From Actinobacteria bacterium UBA5182 (GTDB lineage Bacteria > Actinomycetota > UBA4738): 16,433 nucleotides of DNA. Below the pieces are notes generated by a model. The model was not told the DNA's origin. It did not search any database and saw nothing but the letters and a program-made list of their open reading frames with translations. Each line of letters begins with the position of its first letter. Positions within the stretch are counted from its first letter, which is position 1. Below are positions 1 through 7,011 of the stretch, piece after piece. Where the stretch lies: positions 1-16,433 of the forward strand of contig DHWM01000091.1 of NCBI GenBank assembly GCA_002413185.1, given 5' to 3'. The position numbers and the translations under genes are program-made.

Positions 1-363
1 GACGAGCTCCGCAAGGTCCTGGGGATCCCCGACCTCCAGGCGGTGGCCACGGCCGTTCGGGTGCCCGTGGCGGTGGGGCACGGCGTCTCGATCTATGCGA
101 GGTTCGAACGCGAAGTCACGCCGGCCCGAGCTCGGGAGGTGCTGGACTCGGCGCCCGGGGTCCGAGTGGTCGATGATCCGGCGAGCGACCGGTTCCCCAC
201 ACCCCTGGACGCTGCCGGCATCGACGACGTGCTGGTCGGAAGGATTCGCCAGGGCGAGCACGCGAACTCCCTGGCCCTGTTCGCGGCCGGCGACAACCTC
301 CGCAAGGGCGCCGCCCTCAACGCCGTGCAGATCGCCGAACTGGTGATGGGACGGAGGTTGTAA
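1..363 (+). CDS. asd: Aspartate-semialdehyde dehydrogenase, C-terminal part (5' end outside window)
   Basis: This is the last 120 codons of an open frame that enters the window already in frame and ends at TAA 361-363. The protein would reduce aspartyl-4-phosphate to aspartate semialdehyde with NADPH in the cytoplasm, feeding lysine/diaminopimelate, threonine and methionine synthesis. Recognition rests on C-terminal family motifs: a VRVPV segment followed by GHGVSIYARFER (the substrate-binding region, with the conserved His), PTPLDAAGIDDVLVGRIR, and the nearly invariant GDNLRKGAALNAVQIAE near the end. An internal GTG at 43 could look like a start but lies inside the conserved fold, so the gene clearly begins upstream. 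It is a housekeeping gene and probably unrelated to the envelope genes that follow. It converges with the next minus-strand gene, with 13 bp between the TAA and that gene's distal stop. Confidence 0.95.
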   Translation, partial: DELRKVLGIPDLQAVATAVRVPVAVGHGVSIYARFEREVTPARAREVLDSAPGVRVVDDPASDRFPTPLDAAGIDDVLVGRIRQGEHANSLALFAAGDNLRKGAALNAVQIAELVMGRRL

Positions 364-376
364 TGTCTCCGGGCTG

Positions 377-526
377 CTAATTCACCGTTGAGGCGACACC
401 TTCGATGTCGTCAGCACTCAGCGTTCCTGGCCCGTAGATCGCAAGCCTCCAGCCGTCCTCGCTGAAGAGGATGCTCGTCGGGTTGTGCTGAGCAGGCGCG
501 CAGGGATAGCCATTCGCCCCGGCTCC
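377..526 (-). pseudogene. In-frame continuation of the preceding gene beyond its TGA
   Basis: Read on the minus strand in the same frame as the gene at 527-1063, codons from 526 down to the TAG at 377-379 encode 49 residues with no further stop. They include Gly-Tyr-Pro-Cys soon after the TGA, then a coherent stretch containing TSILFSEDGWRLAIYG and ending LSADDIEGVASTVN. About 70% of these codons end in G or C by hand count, so the segment looks like coding DNA rather than random spacer. No start codon with a Shine-Dalgarno sequence precedes it, so it is most likely the detached C-terminus of the upstream frame and not a separate gene. Confidence 0.6.
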
Positions 527-1063
527 TCAATCGCTCTCTGTCGGACCGGCGGTTGGGCAGTCCCCAGGGTAGTTTCCTGTCATCACCACGGCCGGGGTGC
601 CGTTGACGGTCGCACCCGTAGCAGGACCACCCGTCGACACGATCGCCTCCTGAGCTGCCGCGGGGTCTGCCGGGGCAGCGTCCTGGGTGGCGTAGAGCTC
701 GAGGCCGGAGGAGTAATCGATCGCCACCTGGCCGCTGTTTTCATTGATCCACACTGCGCTCACCGTCGCATCGGACGCGAGCTTCGAGTTCGGTCTGGGG
801 ATGTGGGCACCGAGCGCCGTCTCGGCGTCCTCGATCGTCGTCGGCTTTGCGCCGAAGAATGGAAGTCCATCGGGGACAGCCAGTTGCTCGTGGGCGACGG
901 AGCGACCCAGCTCCTCGAGGGCGGCGCCTGGAGGTCGGCGCTGATCAGCAGAGATGGCGTTCGGACCGGAAAGACCTTTGGTCTGCGTGCCACCCATCAG
1001 AAAGGCGAGCCCGACGGCCAGCGCAGCTATGGGCACGTACCACCGTTTAAGCACGGCGTCCAT
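527..1063 (-). CDS. Membrane-anchored or secreted hypothetical protein, cut by an in-frame TGA
   Basis: ATG at 1063 opens a 178-residue protein with a short positive N-terminus, then a hydrophobic segment at about residues 8-24, giving a signal anchor or uncleaved signal peptide. The rest (about 25-178) is hydrophilic and would lie outside the membrane. It has no catalytic motif I recognise. The frame stops at TGA 527-529, but the same frame continues for 49 more sense codons to a TAG at 377-379. Cys169 before the stop and Cys188 after it could pair, suggesting the original protein was about 228 residues. The C-terminal style (a beta-rich segment, then an LSADDIEGVAS-type ending) resembles actinobacterial anchored lipoprotein-like domains, but I assign no family. 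It follows the methyltransferase gene by 48 bp and is probably the last gene of that transcript. Recent nonsense mutation, sequencing error and readthrough are all open. Confidence 0.7.
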   Translation of the reverse strand: MDAVLKRWYVPIAALAVGLAFLMGGTQTKGLSGPNAISADQRRPPGAALEELGRSVAHEQLAVPDGLPFFGAKPTTIEDAETALGAHIPRPNSKLASDATVSAVWINENSGQVAIDYSSGLELYATQDAAPADPAAAQEAIVSTGGPATGATVNGTPAVVMTGNYPGDCPTAGPTESD

Positions 1064-1111
1064 CCCTTGTTGGAGCTAGCCCTCTCGTCGCCAAACGCAT
1101 CGTCGCCTTTT

Positions 1112-1891
1112 CTAGGATCGTGAACCCGGAGCCCGCTTTCGCGCGACCCAGATCTCCTCGGACGGCCACCGGCGGGCCCACTCGGGGTCGATGTCCGCCA
1201 GCGGGTGGTTCTGCGCGTCCGAAGGCGCCTGAAGCTCCACAAGGTTCTCCACCTCGAACTCGTTCGAGCGGAGCAGCCGGATCCAGTCGCCGTACCCGAG
1301 GTGGAACTCCACCGAGCCGTCGTCGGGCCATTCGAACCGGTGCATGCCGAAGTAGTCCCGCCGGAGCTCCATGGTGGCATCGCCCAGCTCCTCCACGGTG
1401 ATCATGCGGATGGCGCTGTTGCACAGGAACACCAGGCGGCCACCGGCGCGAAGCAGCCGCGCCGCCTCCGGGATCCACCGGTACGGGTCGCACCAGATGC
1501 TGGCGCCGTACTCGGAGAGAACGAGGTCGAACGACGCGTCGCGCAGGGGCGTGCGTTCGGCGTTCGCCTCGATCAGGGGAAACCGCACGCCGAACTGCTC
1601 CTGCATGGCCCGGGCAGTGGCGAGCTGAGCGGGCGTGATGTCGACCCCGACGGGCCTGGCCCCGCGCCGGGCCAGCCACGAGGAGAAGTAGGCCGTCCCG
1701 CAGCCGAGCTCCACCACGTCGAGGCCGCGGACGTCACCGAGCGCCCCAACTTCGGACTCGGGGATGTTCCAGATGCCCCACTCGATCTCCTGGCAGGCCC
1801 AAGCGTGCGGCGCTCGCTTCGCGTAGTCGACGGCGAATCCCGTCCACACGGCGCGATTGCGCTCGACGTAGCCTCCGGGCCAGGCCGTCAC
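1112..1891 (-). CDS. Class I SAM-dependent methyltransferase
   Basis: A 259-residue cytoplasmic protein with a full class I methyltransferase fold. Motif I is VVELGCGTAY (about residues 59-68), the acidic residue that binds the SAM ribose is Asp84 in VGVD, and the later strand motif is TPLRDASFDLVLSEYG (about 114-129), followed by a LLRAGGRLVFL segment. The N-terminus (RNRAVWTGFAVDYA, then a Trp-rich IEWGIWNIPE segment) is typical of small-molecule methyltransferases of the Methyltransf_11/25 type. The substrate is unknown; given the neighbours, a sugar or lipid hydroxyl is possible. The GTG start at 1891 overlaps the TGA of the upstream aminopeptidase gene by 4 bp (GTGA), which fixes the start and implies translational coupling. 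The open frame extends much further upstream but only as a shadow of that gene. Confidence 0.87.
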   Translation of the reverse strand: MTAWPGGYVERNRAVWTGFAVDYAKRAPHAWACQEIEWGIWNIPESEVGALGDVRGLDVVELGCGTAYFSSWLARRGARPVGVDITPAQLATARAMQEQFGVRFPLIEANAERTPLRDASFDLVLSEYGASIWCDPYRWIPEAARLLRAGGRLVFLCNSAIRMITVEELGDATMELRRDYFGMHRFEWPDDGSVEFHLGYGDWIRLLRSNEFEVENLVELQAPSDAQNHPLADIDPEWARRWPSEEIWVARKRAPGSRS

Positions 1892-2736
1892 GGGCCCGGG
1901 TAGCGCGGCGCCTCGGAGGCACCCACGTGCGTCCACGTCAACAGGCACCGGTACAGCGTCCGGAAGTCGTCGGTGTCGAATCGAACCGTGCGCGACCCGA
2001 TCCGTTCGACTCCAGGGACCAGCGCGCACAGCTCGGTGGCGCTGGTGTTGGCCACGTCGGCCTCCAGCGTGAAGGGCGCCTCGGGCCGGAACAGCTCGAG
2101 CTTCCCCGAGGTCGCCGCCCGCACGGCGTCGGCAGCGCCCTCCGCGATCATCCGGCGGGCCTCCGAGGGATGCATGCTCGAGGCCGAACCCCGCCCGTGG
2201 GCCTGCTTCACCTCGACCGTGCGAATCCATTTCAGCCGTTCCAGCGCCTGGGCGCAGCACTTGTCGTCGCCGGTGACCAGTCCGACCGGCACACCGTACG
2301 TCGTGGCAAGCGCCGCGTTGAGGTCGGCTTCGGCCCACGGCTCGCCGTTCACCCGTACCTCGTAGAGCAGCCGTCCCGAGTACGTGTGGTCGAGCACCGC
2401 GGCCTCCGTTCCCGCCCGGGCGTGATAGGCGATGAACAGCGCCACGTCGAAGTCCGCCCCGAACCCCTGCATCATCGACCAGGCCTTGGGGGTGCCGATC
2501 AGCAGCTCGGCCCGGGGATCCATCTCCTCTGGAAGGAGGTTCGCCATGTCGCCGTGCGAGTCGTTCACCACGACCCGGGTGGCGCCGCCGTCGAACGCCC
2601 CGGCCACCGCCGCGTTGGCCTCCTTCGTCATGAGCAGGCGGGATGCCGGGTAGTCGTCGCTCCCTCGCCACACCTGGTTGAGCGTGGCGATGCCCGCCAC
2701 GCCTTCCATGTCGATCGAGATGTAGACGTTCGTCAT
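1888..2736 (-). CDS. dppA: M55 family D-aminopeptidase, DppA-like
   Basis: A 282-residue protein of peptidase family M55, the group of Bacillus subtilis DppA, a decameric zinc enzyme that removes D-amino acids from the N-terminus of short D-peptides such as D-Ala-D-Ala. The N-terminus SIDMEGVAG carries Asp9 and Glu11, NDSHGD carries His61, IAYHARAG carries His105, and Glu136 lies in the NGEPWAEADLN segment. These match the metal-binding set known in DppA (D8, E10, H60, H104, E133). Length is close to the family norm. ATG 2736 was chosen because the fold starts there; the frame runs 20 codons further upstream to 2796 with arginine-rich sequence that overlaps the glycosyltransferase gene. It lies 7 bp after that gene and overlaps the following methyltransferase gene. 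M55 members in actinobacteria may act on other amides, so the D-peptide substrate is an inference. The symbol is by homology only. Confidence 0.88.
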   Translation of the reverse strand: MTNVYISIDMEGVAGIATLNQVWRGSDDYPASRLLMTKEANAAVAGAFDGGATRVVVNDSHGDMANLLPEEMDPRAELLIGTPKAWSMMQGFGADFDVALFIAYHARAGTEAAVLDHTYSGRLLYEVRVNGEPWAEADLNAALATTYGVPVGLVTGDDKCCAQALERLKWIRTVEVKQAHGRGSASSMHPSEARRMIAEGAADAVRAATSGKLELFRPEAPFTLEADVANTSATELCALVPGVERIGSRTVRFDTDDFRTLYRCLLTWTHVGASEAPRYPGP

Positions 2737-2743
2737 GCAGCGG

Positions 2744-4222
2744 TCACTTGGCGGCGGACGCCCGTTGCGTGATGGCGGTCCCCGCCGGCACGCCAACCGG
2801 GACCGTGGAGTGGGCCGAGCCGCGGGCGTGTCGTTCGGGCTTCCAACGAAGGAAGACGGCCACCGGCGGCACGTAGCGGATGGCGGTCTGCGCGACCCAA
2901 TCCACGAGCCGGCCCGGGACCCACAGGACCGTGAAGACCGAGGCGGAGAACGTCAGCATCGGGAAGGTCAGACGGTTCCGGGGCATGGCCGCGATCAGCG
3001 CCAGCGGACCGACCATGTACCAGTACGAGAACCACGGGGTCAGGTAGAGGTACGCCGCCATCCCCAGCACGGTGAGCTCCCACAGGGTCCGTTCGTCCCG
3101 CACCTTCGTGACCACGTAGACCAGCGCCGCCAGCAGGGCCGCCGTCGAGATCACCCGCACGACGTGGTTCGTCAGGTGCGGGGACGCGAAGCCCAGGCCG
3201 TGGACGACGGGGATGAGGAGACGCTGGAGGGTCCCGGTCAGCGACTCGTTGGTGAGGCCGGTGGCCTGCATGATGCCGCCGAATGTTCGAACCCCCGCCC
3301 AGTACGGCAGGTAGAGCAGCCCCGCCATCCCGGTCGCCAGGGCCGAGTGCCTGGCCGCCTCCTTCCAGCCGCGTTGCCTGGCCAGCAGAACCAGGTGCAG
3401 GAGCAACCCAACGGCCGCGTAGATCTTGACGAGCGGCGCCAGCGTCAGGAGAACCGTGGCCAGGCCCATCCGGCCGCGCTTGCGGGCCAGCAAGCCGCCG
3501 AGGAGCGCCGCGGCCACCGCCACGTCGGCCGCGCCGGCCAGGGGCACGGTGATCAGCACCAGCGGGTTCCACGCGTACGCCAGGAGACCCCAGCCGGCGC
3601 TTCCCTCGGGATCGGGGCGATGCCGGGCGATGCGAACCAGCATGGCGATGATGGCCATGTCCAGGCTGAACACCACCAGCTTGAACGTGAAGAAGGCTAC
3701 GGGAAGGCTGTTGCCGGCGGCCCGAACGGCCCCCGCCGACAGCAGCGACCACACCGGCCCGTAGACGCTGGTCTGCCCGTGCCACTGGGCCCAGGGGAAC
3801 CAGGGGTCCGACCAGAAGACCCGTGGCTGCACCAGGTAGGGATTGGCGTGGTGGACGACCTGCATCCGGCCGTAGAACAGGTACTGGTAGAAGTCCTGCG
3901 ACTGGGGGAGGGGCGCGAATAGCACCAGGAGATGCAGCGCCACGGCTCCGGCCAGCAGCACCCACAGTGGGATGCGGCTTCCCCGCCGCCAGGCGATCAG
4001 CGCGAGAGCGTACGGCACGAACAGCAGAAGGATCTGGAAGCTGTACTCGGTGGTCGAGGAGTTGTAGCCGACCCGGTAGTAAGGGTCCGGGCCGAGCGTC
4101 GGCTTGATCAGGAACCAGATCCCCAGGGACGCCGCGCCGGCGAACAGCAGGCCGAGCCAGGGCAGCACGTGCCGCCCGGCGATTCCGTCGCTCCTCTTCC
4201 TCGAGGCGAGATCGATCTTCAC
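2744..4222 (-). CDS. GT-C fold membrane glycosyltransferase (MptA/B- or GT87-like)
   Basis: A 492-residue multi-pass membrane protein with roughly a dozen hydrophobic segments, starting at about residues 19-40. It fits enzymes that take a sugar from a polyprenyl-phosphate donor and add it to a glycan on the outer side of the membrane. The family signature is in the first large loop: PQSQDFYQYLFYGRM (Asp110 as the likely catalytic acid), then ANPYL, then a Trp-rich stretch ending SVYGPVWSLLSAG. The D-Y-G, NPY and YGPxW pattern is shared by actinobacterial polyprenol-phosphate-mannose-dependent mannosyltransferases and GT87-type proteins; the sugar cannot be told. GTG 4222 is taken as start because it is the first in-frame start before the charged N-terminus, but no clear Shine-Dalgarno precedes it, so the start is uncertain. 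It heads the minus-strand run with the aminopeptidase and methyltransferase. Confidence 0.83.
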   Translation of the reverse strand: MKIDLASRKRSDGIAGRHVLPWLGLLFAGAASLGIWFLIKPTLGPDPYYRVGYNSSTTEYSFQILLLFVPYALALIAWRRGSRIPLWVLLAGAVALHLLVLFAPLPQSQDFYQYLFYGRMQVVHHANPYLVQPRVFWSDPWFPWAQWHGQTSVYGPVWSLLSAGAVRAAGNSLPVAFFTFKLVVFSLDMAIIAMLVRIARHRPDPEGSAGWGLLAYAWNPLVLITVPLAGAADVAVAAALLGGLLARKRGRMGLATVLLTLAPLVKIYAAVGLLLHLVLLARQRGWKEAARHSALATGMAGLLYLPYWAGVRTFGGIMQATGLTNESLTGTLQRLLIPVVHGLGFASPHLTNHVVRVISTAALLAALVYVVTKVRDERTLWELTVLGMAAYLYLTPWFSYWYMVGPLALIAAMPRNRLTFPMLTFSASVFTVLWVPGRLVDWVAQTAIRYVPPVAVFLRWKPERHARGSAHSTVPVGVPAGTAITQRASAAK

Positions 4223-4414
4223 GAAGTTTGTTCGAGGGTCGGCGAACGCCGACCGACCACCCGGTCGCGGGCAATGGTACCCAGCGCATCTCTCAGAAAT
4301 GTCCCACGTTTGCTGAGAAACGGTGTCGTTCCGGTCGTTCGTGAGCGTTGCGCCCGGCCGGGCCGGTGAGCCAGACTGGATCCCTTGAGATCCACGGACC
4401 GGTGGAGCGCCCGG
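4223..4414. promoter_or_regulatory. Divergent spacer between glycosyltransferase and methyltransferase genes
   Basis: This 192-bp spacer separates two genes read in opposite directions and must hold the promoters for both. I see no convincing -35/-10 pair on either strand. It contains a perfect 8-bp inverted repeat close to the minus-strand start (listed separately), and a looser pair TCTCAG (4291-4296) and CTGAGA (4313-4318) 16 bp apart. GGTGGAG at 4401-4407 is a good ribosome binding site, 7 nt before the ATG at 4415. Confidence 0.4.
4237..4254. promoter_or_regulatory. Perfect 8-bp inverted repeat just upstream of the GT-C gene
   Basis: GGTCGGCG (4237-4244), two A residues, then CGCCGACC (4247-4254): the arms are exact reverse complements. 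The near edge is 14 bp upstream of the GTG at 4222. It could be an operator half-site pair for a dimeric repressor, or, in the mRNA, a hairpin with a GAAC loop and a 7-bp stem that shields the start region. No regulator gene is adjacent, so the binder is unknown. Confidence 0.4.
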
Positions 4415-5104
4415 ATGCGTTCGGACTGGGAAGCCAGAGCGGCCAGCATGCCGTACTGGTTCGTGGACGCCAGGACCGACTTCGATCGGCCCGACGTCGA
4501 GGGCTTCCGGCTCCGGGGGGAGCAGGACCTCGAACGAGCCCTGGCCCTCACCGGCTACGTCCTCCGCGGGGACGAACGGGTGCTGGAGCTGGGCTGCGGG
4601 GCCGGAAGGATGACGAACGCCATCGCGGACCGTTCGGGTTCTGTCGTCGGGGTGGACATCTCCGAGGGCATGCTGGACCTGGCCAGGGATGCGTTGGCGG
4701 GGCGCCGGGCCGTTCATCTGGTCCAGACCGACGGCCTGTCACTGGCTGCCCTTGCGGACGATCGCTTCGACGTCGTGATCTGCAACGCGGTGTACCAGCA
4801 TCTCCCCAGCGTGGAGGTGGTGGCCGGGTACACGAGAGAGATCGCCCGGATCCTCCGTCCGGGCGGCACCGCCCTGGTCAGCCTGCAGAACTGGACGTTC
4901 TCCCCGTACCGGTGGACCCGGGCCGCGGCGGCCTGGGTCCTCGACTACCGTGGCTTCCGGCGCCTCGGCGTGTACAGCCGCACGTTCCTGGGGGTTCGAT
5001 TGGACGAACGAAAGACCCGCCGGCTCTTCGCCGACGCCGGCCTCTCGGTGGAGGTCTACCGCCCCTTCGCGGACCAGCGGGCCTGGGTCAAGGCCCGGGC
5101 CTAG
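4415..5104 (+). CDS. Class I SAM-dependent methyltransferase
   Basis: A 229-residue cytoplasmic methyltransferase. It begins MRSDWEARA, a common opening in this group, and has motif I VLELGCGAG (residues 56-64), Asp81 in VVGVD, the DDRFDVVICNAVYQHLP stretch (about 115-131) and RILRPGGTALVSL (about 145-157). A C-terminal segment rich in Arg, Phe and Tyr probably forms the substrate lid; YSRTF and the LFADAGLSVEVYRPF ending match Methyltransf_11-type enzymes. ATG 4415 is chosen because GGTGGAG lies 7 nt upstream; a TTG at 4385 would add ten residues but has no such site. It is transcribed alone from the divergent spacer, and its last 17 bp overlap the end of the opposite-strand membrane protein gene. 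The substrate is unknown; a sugar, polyprenol or lipid of the surrounding envelope pathway is an inference. Confidence 0.87.
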   Translation: MRSDWEARAASMPYWFVDARTDFDRPDVEGFRLRGEQDLERALALTGYVLRGDERVLELGCGAGRMTNAIADRSGSVVGVDISEGMLDLARDALAGRRAVHLVQTDGLSLAALADDRFDVVICNAVYQHLPSVEVVAGYTREIARILRPGGTALVSLQNWTFSPYRWTRAAAAWVLDYRGFRRLGVYSRTFLGVRLDERKTRRLFADAGLSVEVYRPFADQRAWVKARA

Positions 5105-6971
5105 CGGGAACGAGCGGCCGGAGGTAGCCCACGCGCACGGCCGCCACGCAGACAGGATTGCCCCCACCCTCCACCGTCACCGACCGCGCCGTGCCGTTCT
5201 GGACGACAAGCAGCGCGTGGGCGCCGCGCAGGAACACGACAGGGTGGCGCCGCCCGTCGACGGACACCTCACCCGAGGCCTCCTGCCCGGTGTAGTAGGC
5301 GACCTTGACGCCCCAGGTCCAGCCGATCAGAGGGTGCAGCAGGTCGATGGTGACGGGTGATCGGAACACGAGGTAGCCGCAGCCCGGGACGGGTCCCGGG
5401 TTGCCGGAGCTGATGGGGGAGATCGCCGCCGGCCATAGGCGCCCGTCGCGATCGAACATCAGGAGGCGCTCGTCGGCACCGTTCCACCGGACCCCGGGCG
5501 CGATCGGGGCCAGCGCTTGGGACGCTTTAGCGGCCTCACGGAACAGTGCAGCCTGGATGGCATCCGGCGGAAGGTAGGTGTCGACGACGGCGGCCACCGG
5601 ATGGGACTGGAGCTGGGATGCAGCGGTCGCCACCCATGTCTTCGCCGAGAAGTCCTTCGACTGACCAGCCATCCGAACCCCGGTCAGCATGGCGGAGGCC
5701 GCATAGGCAACCACCACGAGGAGAGCCAGATTACGGGCCGACAACAGCCTGACCGGGCGAGCCTCTTTCGGCGGGCCGAACTCGATGACCAGCTCCTGCC
5801 TGGCCCACCGAGGGTCCTCCCGACGCTCCAGCGGCACCATGAACGCCAGCGCCAGCGCGAGCGCCAGGACCGGCACGACGTCCGCGTAATACCGGGACGC
5901 CAGGCCGATGATGTAGCCAACGAACCGCAGGCGGCCCGCCGCCACCAGTTCCACGGACATCCCCAGGTACACCAGTGGGAGCAACCAGGCCCGCCAGGCC
6001 TGCCGATACGTCACCACCGATACCACGACGATCCCGGCCACCACGAGCCACGTGGCGAGACGCGGGCCGTCCGACAGTTGGTCGATGACGCCGCGGATCG
6101 GCGACGCCCTCCAGGGTCCCCCAAGGAACGTCGGCACCACCGCCGACCCCAGCGTCTTCTTGCCCAGGGCCAGGATCTGGGCGGCCGGGGGCCGTTCTCC
6201 GAACTGCCACGACGCCGCCGACACGTACCAGGCGACGTAGGGAGCCGTGATCCCGCCCAGGACCGCCCACAACCGCCATCGTTCCACCAGGAGATGCCGC
6301 AGCCGTGCCCGCCCGGTGCCCTCCCCCAGGAACAGCAGCACGAACAGCGCCGTGAGCGGCAGGATCAGCACGGCCTTCTCGGTGAAGAGCAAGCCTCCGC
6401 CGAACGCCGCGCCCACCGCCGCCAGCCGGCGGGGGGAGGGCCGGCGCACGTAGCGCAGGGCCGCGAAGAGCGTGGCAACGATGAAGAGCTGCAGCGGGAT
6501 GGTGATGAGCGCAGCAGCGAGCCACAGCGACGGCTGCACGGTAAGCGGGCAGAGCATGAACACCGCCAGCGGGATCAGATTGGCCGGCCGCTCCCCGAAC
6601 AATGCTCCCAGGAACTTCCACATCAGCACGCCGGCCGCGAACGCCCCCACGAACAGCGGCAGCTGGACCAACAAGTAGTTGAGCGGGGCCAATCGCGTCG
6701 CCATCCAGATCAGCGCGAACTGCGCCGGCTGGAGGTGGCCGTGGTACTGCATCAGTGCGAACTTCACGAACGGCGTTCGAGAGGCCTCGGAGACCCACGC
6801 CCAGTCGTCTCCCTGAAACGTCCACTGCAGCGCCGCCCAGGCCCGCCAGGCAACAACCGCCGCGATGACCCCGTACGCGATGGCCGCCTCGGGAGATGCC
6901 GGAGCAAGCCGGATGACCATGGGAGCCGGTTCGGCCGCGGTCTCGAGGGCCTCGGTCCTCACCGTGTCCAT
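5088..6971 (-). CDS. Multi-pass membrane protein, GT-C-like glycosyltransferase candidate (paralogue A)
   Basis: A 627-residue membrane protein with a cytoplasmic N-terminus of about 30 residues, then many hydrophobic helices up to about residue 440, and a soluble C-terminal domain of roughly 180 residues. Just after the first helix comes QGDDWAW (Asp55, Asp56), then YHGHL and LIWMATRLAPLNYLL; a paired acidic motif in the first outer loop is the hallmark of GT-C enzymes, where it binds the donor or acts as base. The C-terminal part has GCGYLVF, a VDGRRHPV strand and a Gly-rich VEGGGNPVCV near the end, consistent with an extracytoplasmic beta domain. It is a paralogue of the gene directly upstream, about 60% identical by eye over the central helices. 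ATG 6971 is preferred over GTG 6977; neither has a strong ribosome site. The gap to the paralogue is 40 bp, so they are probably co-transcribed. Exact function is unproven. Confidence 0.8.
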   Translation of the reverse strand: MDTVRTEALETAAEPAPMVIRLAPASPEAAIAYGVIAAVVAWRAWAALQWTFQGDDWAWVSEASRTPFVKFALMQYHGHLQPAQFALIWMATRLAPLNYLLVQLPLFVGAFAAGVLMWKFLGALFGERPANLIPLAVFMLCPLTVQPSLWLAAALITIPLQLFIVATLFAALRYVRRPSPRRLAAVGAAFGGGLLFTEKAVLILPLTALFVLLFLGEGTGRARLRHLLVERWRLWAVLGGITAPYVAWYVSAASWQFGERPPAAQILALGKKTLGSAVVPTFLGGPWRASPIRGVIDQLSDGPRLATWLVVAGIVVVSVVTYRQAWRAWLLPLVYLGMSVELVAAGRLRFVGYIIGLASRYYADVVPVLALALALAFMVPLERREDPRWARQELVIEFGPPKEARPVRLLSARNLALLVVVAYAASAMLTGVRMAGQSKDFSAKTWVATAASQLQSHPVAAVVDTYLPPDAIQAALFREAAKASQALAPIAPGVRWNGADERLLMFDRDGRLWPAAISPISSGNPGPVPGCGYLVFRSPVTIDLLHPLIGWTWGVKVAYYTGQEASGEVSVDGRRHPVVFLRGAHALLVVQNGTARSVTVEGGGNPVCVAAVRVGYLRPLVPARPGP

Positions 6972-7011
6972 CGGCACCGTCCGTTCCGCTGCCGCTCTTG
7001 GCGAAGGCCCG

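Noticed and set aside
1085..1107. 8-bp direct repeat TCGTCGCC, 15 bp apart, between the methyltransferase and the anchored-protein genes
   Set aside because: Too short and low in complexity for a claim; such repeats are expected by chance in GC-rich DNA.
1892..2671. Apparent N-terminal extension of the methyltransferase frame
   Set aside because: This part is the off-frame shadow of the aminopeptidase gene; the methyltransferase fold begins at GTG 1891.
2735..3922. Plus-strand open frame opposite the GT-C glycosyltransferase gene
   Set aside because: Low-complexity Arg/Gln/Gly/His translation with no domain; it is antisense to a well-supported membrane enzyme.
4291..4318. TCTCAG/CTGAGA inverted pair in the divergent spacer
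   Set aside because: Arms of only 6 bp with a 16-bp gap and mismatching flanks; not strong enough to list as an operator.
4385..4414. TTG 4385 as start of the lone methyltransferase
   Set aside because: No ribosome binding site in front of it, whereas ATG 4415 has GGTGGAG at ideal spacing and matches the usual N-terminus.
6767..6779. CGAAC-GGC-GTTCG, resembling the actinobacterial SOS box
   Set aside because: The spacing is 3 bp rather than 4, and it lies inside a coding region far from a start, in DNA where both half-words are common.
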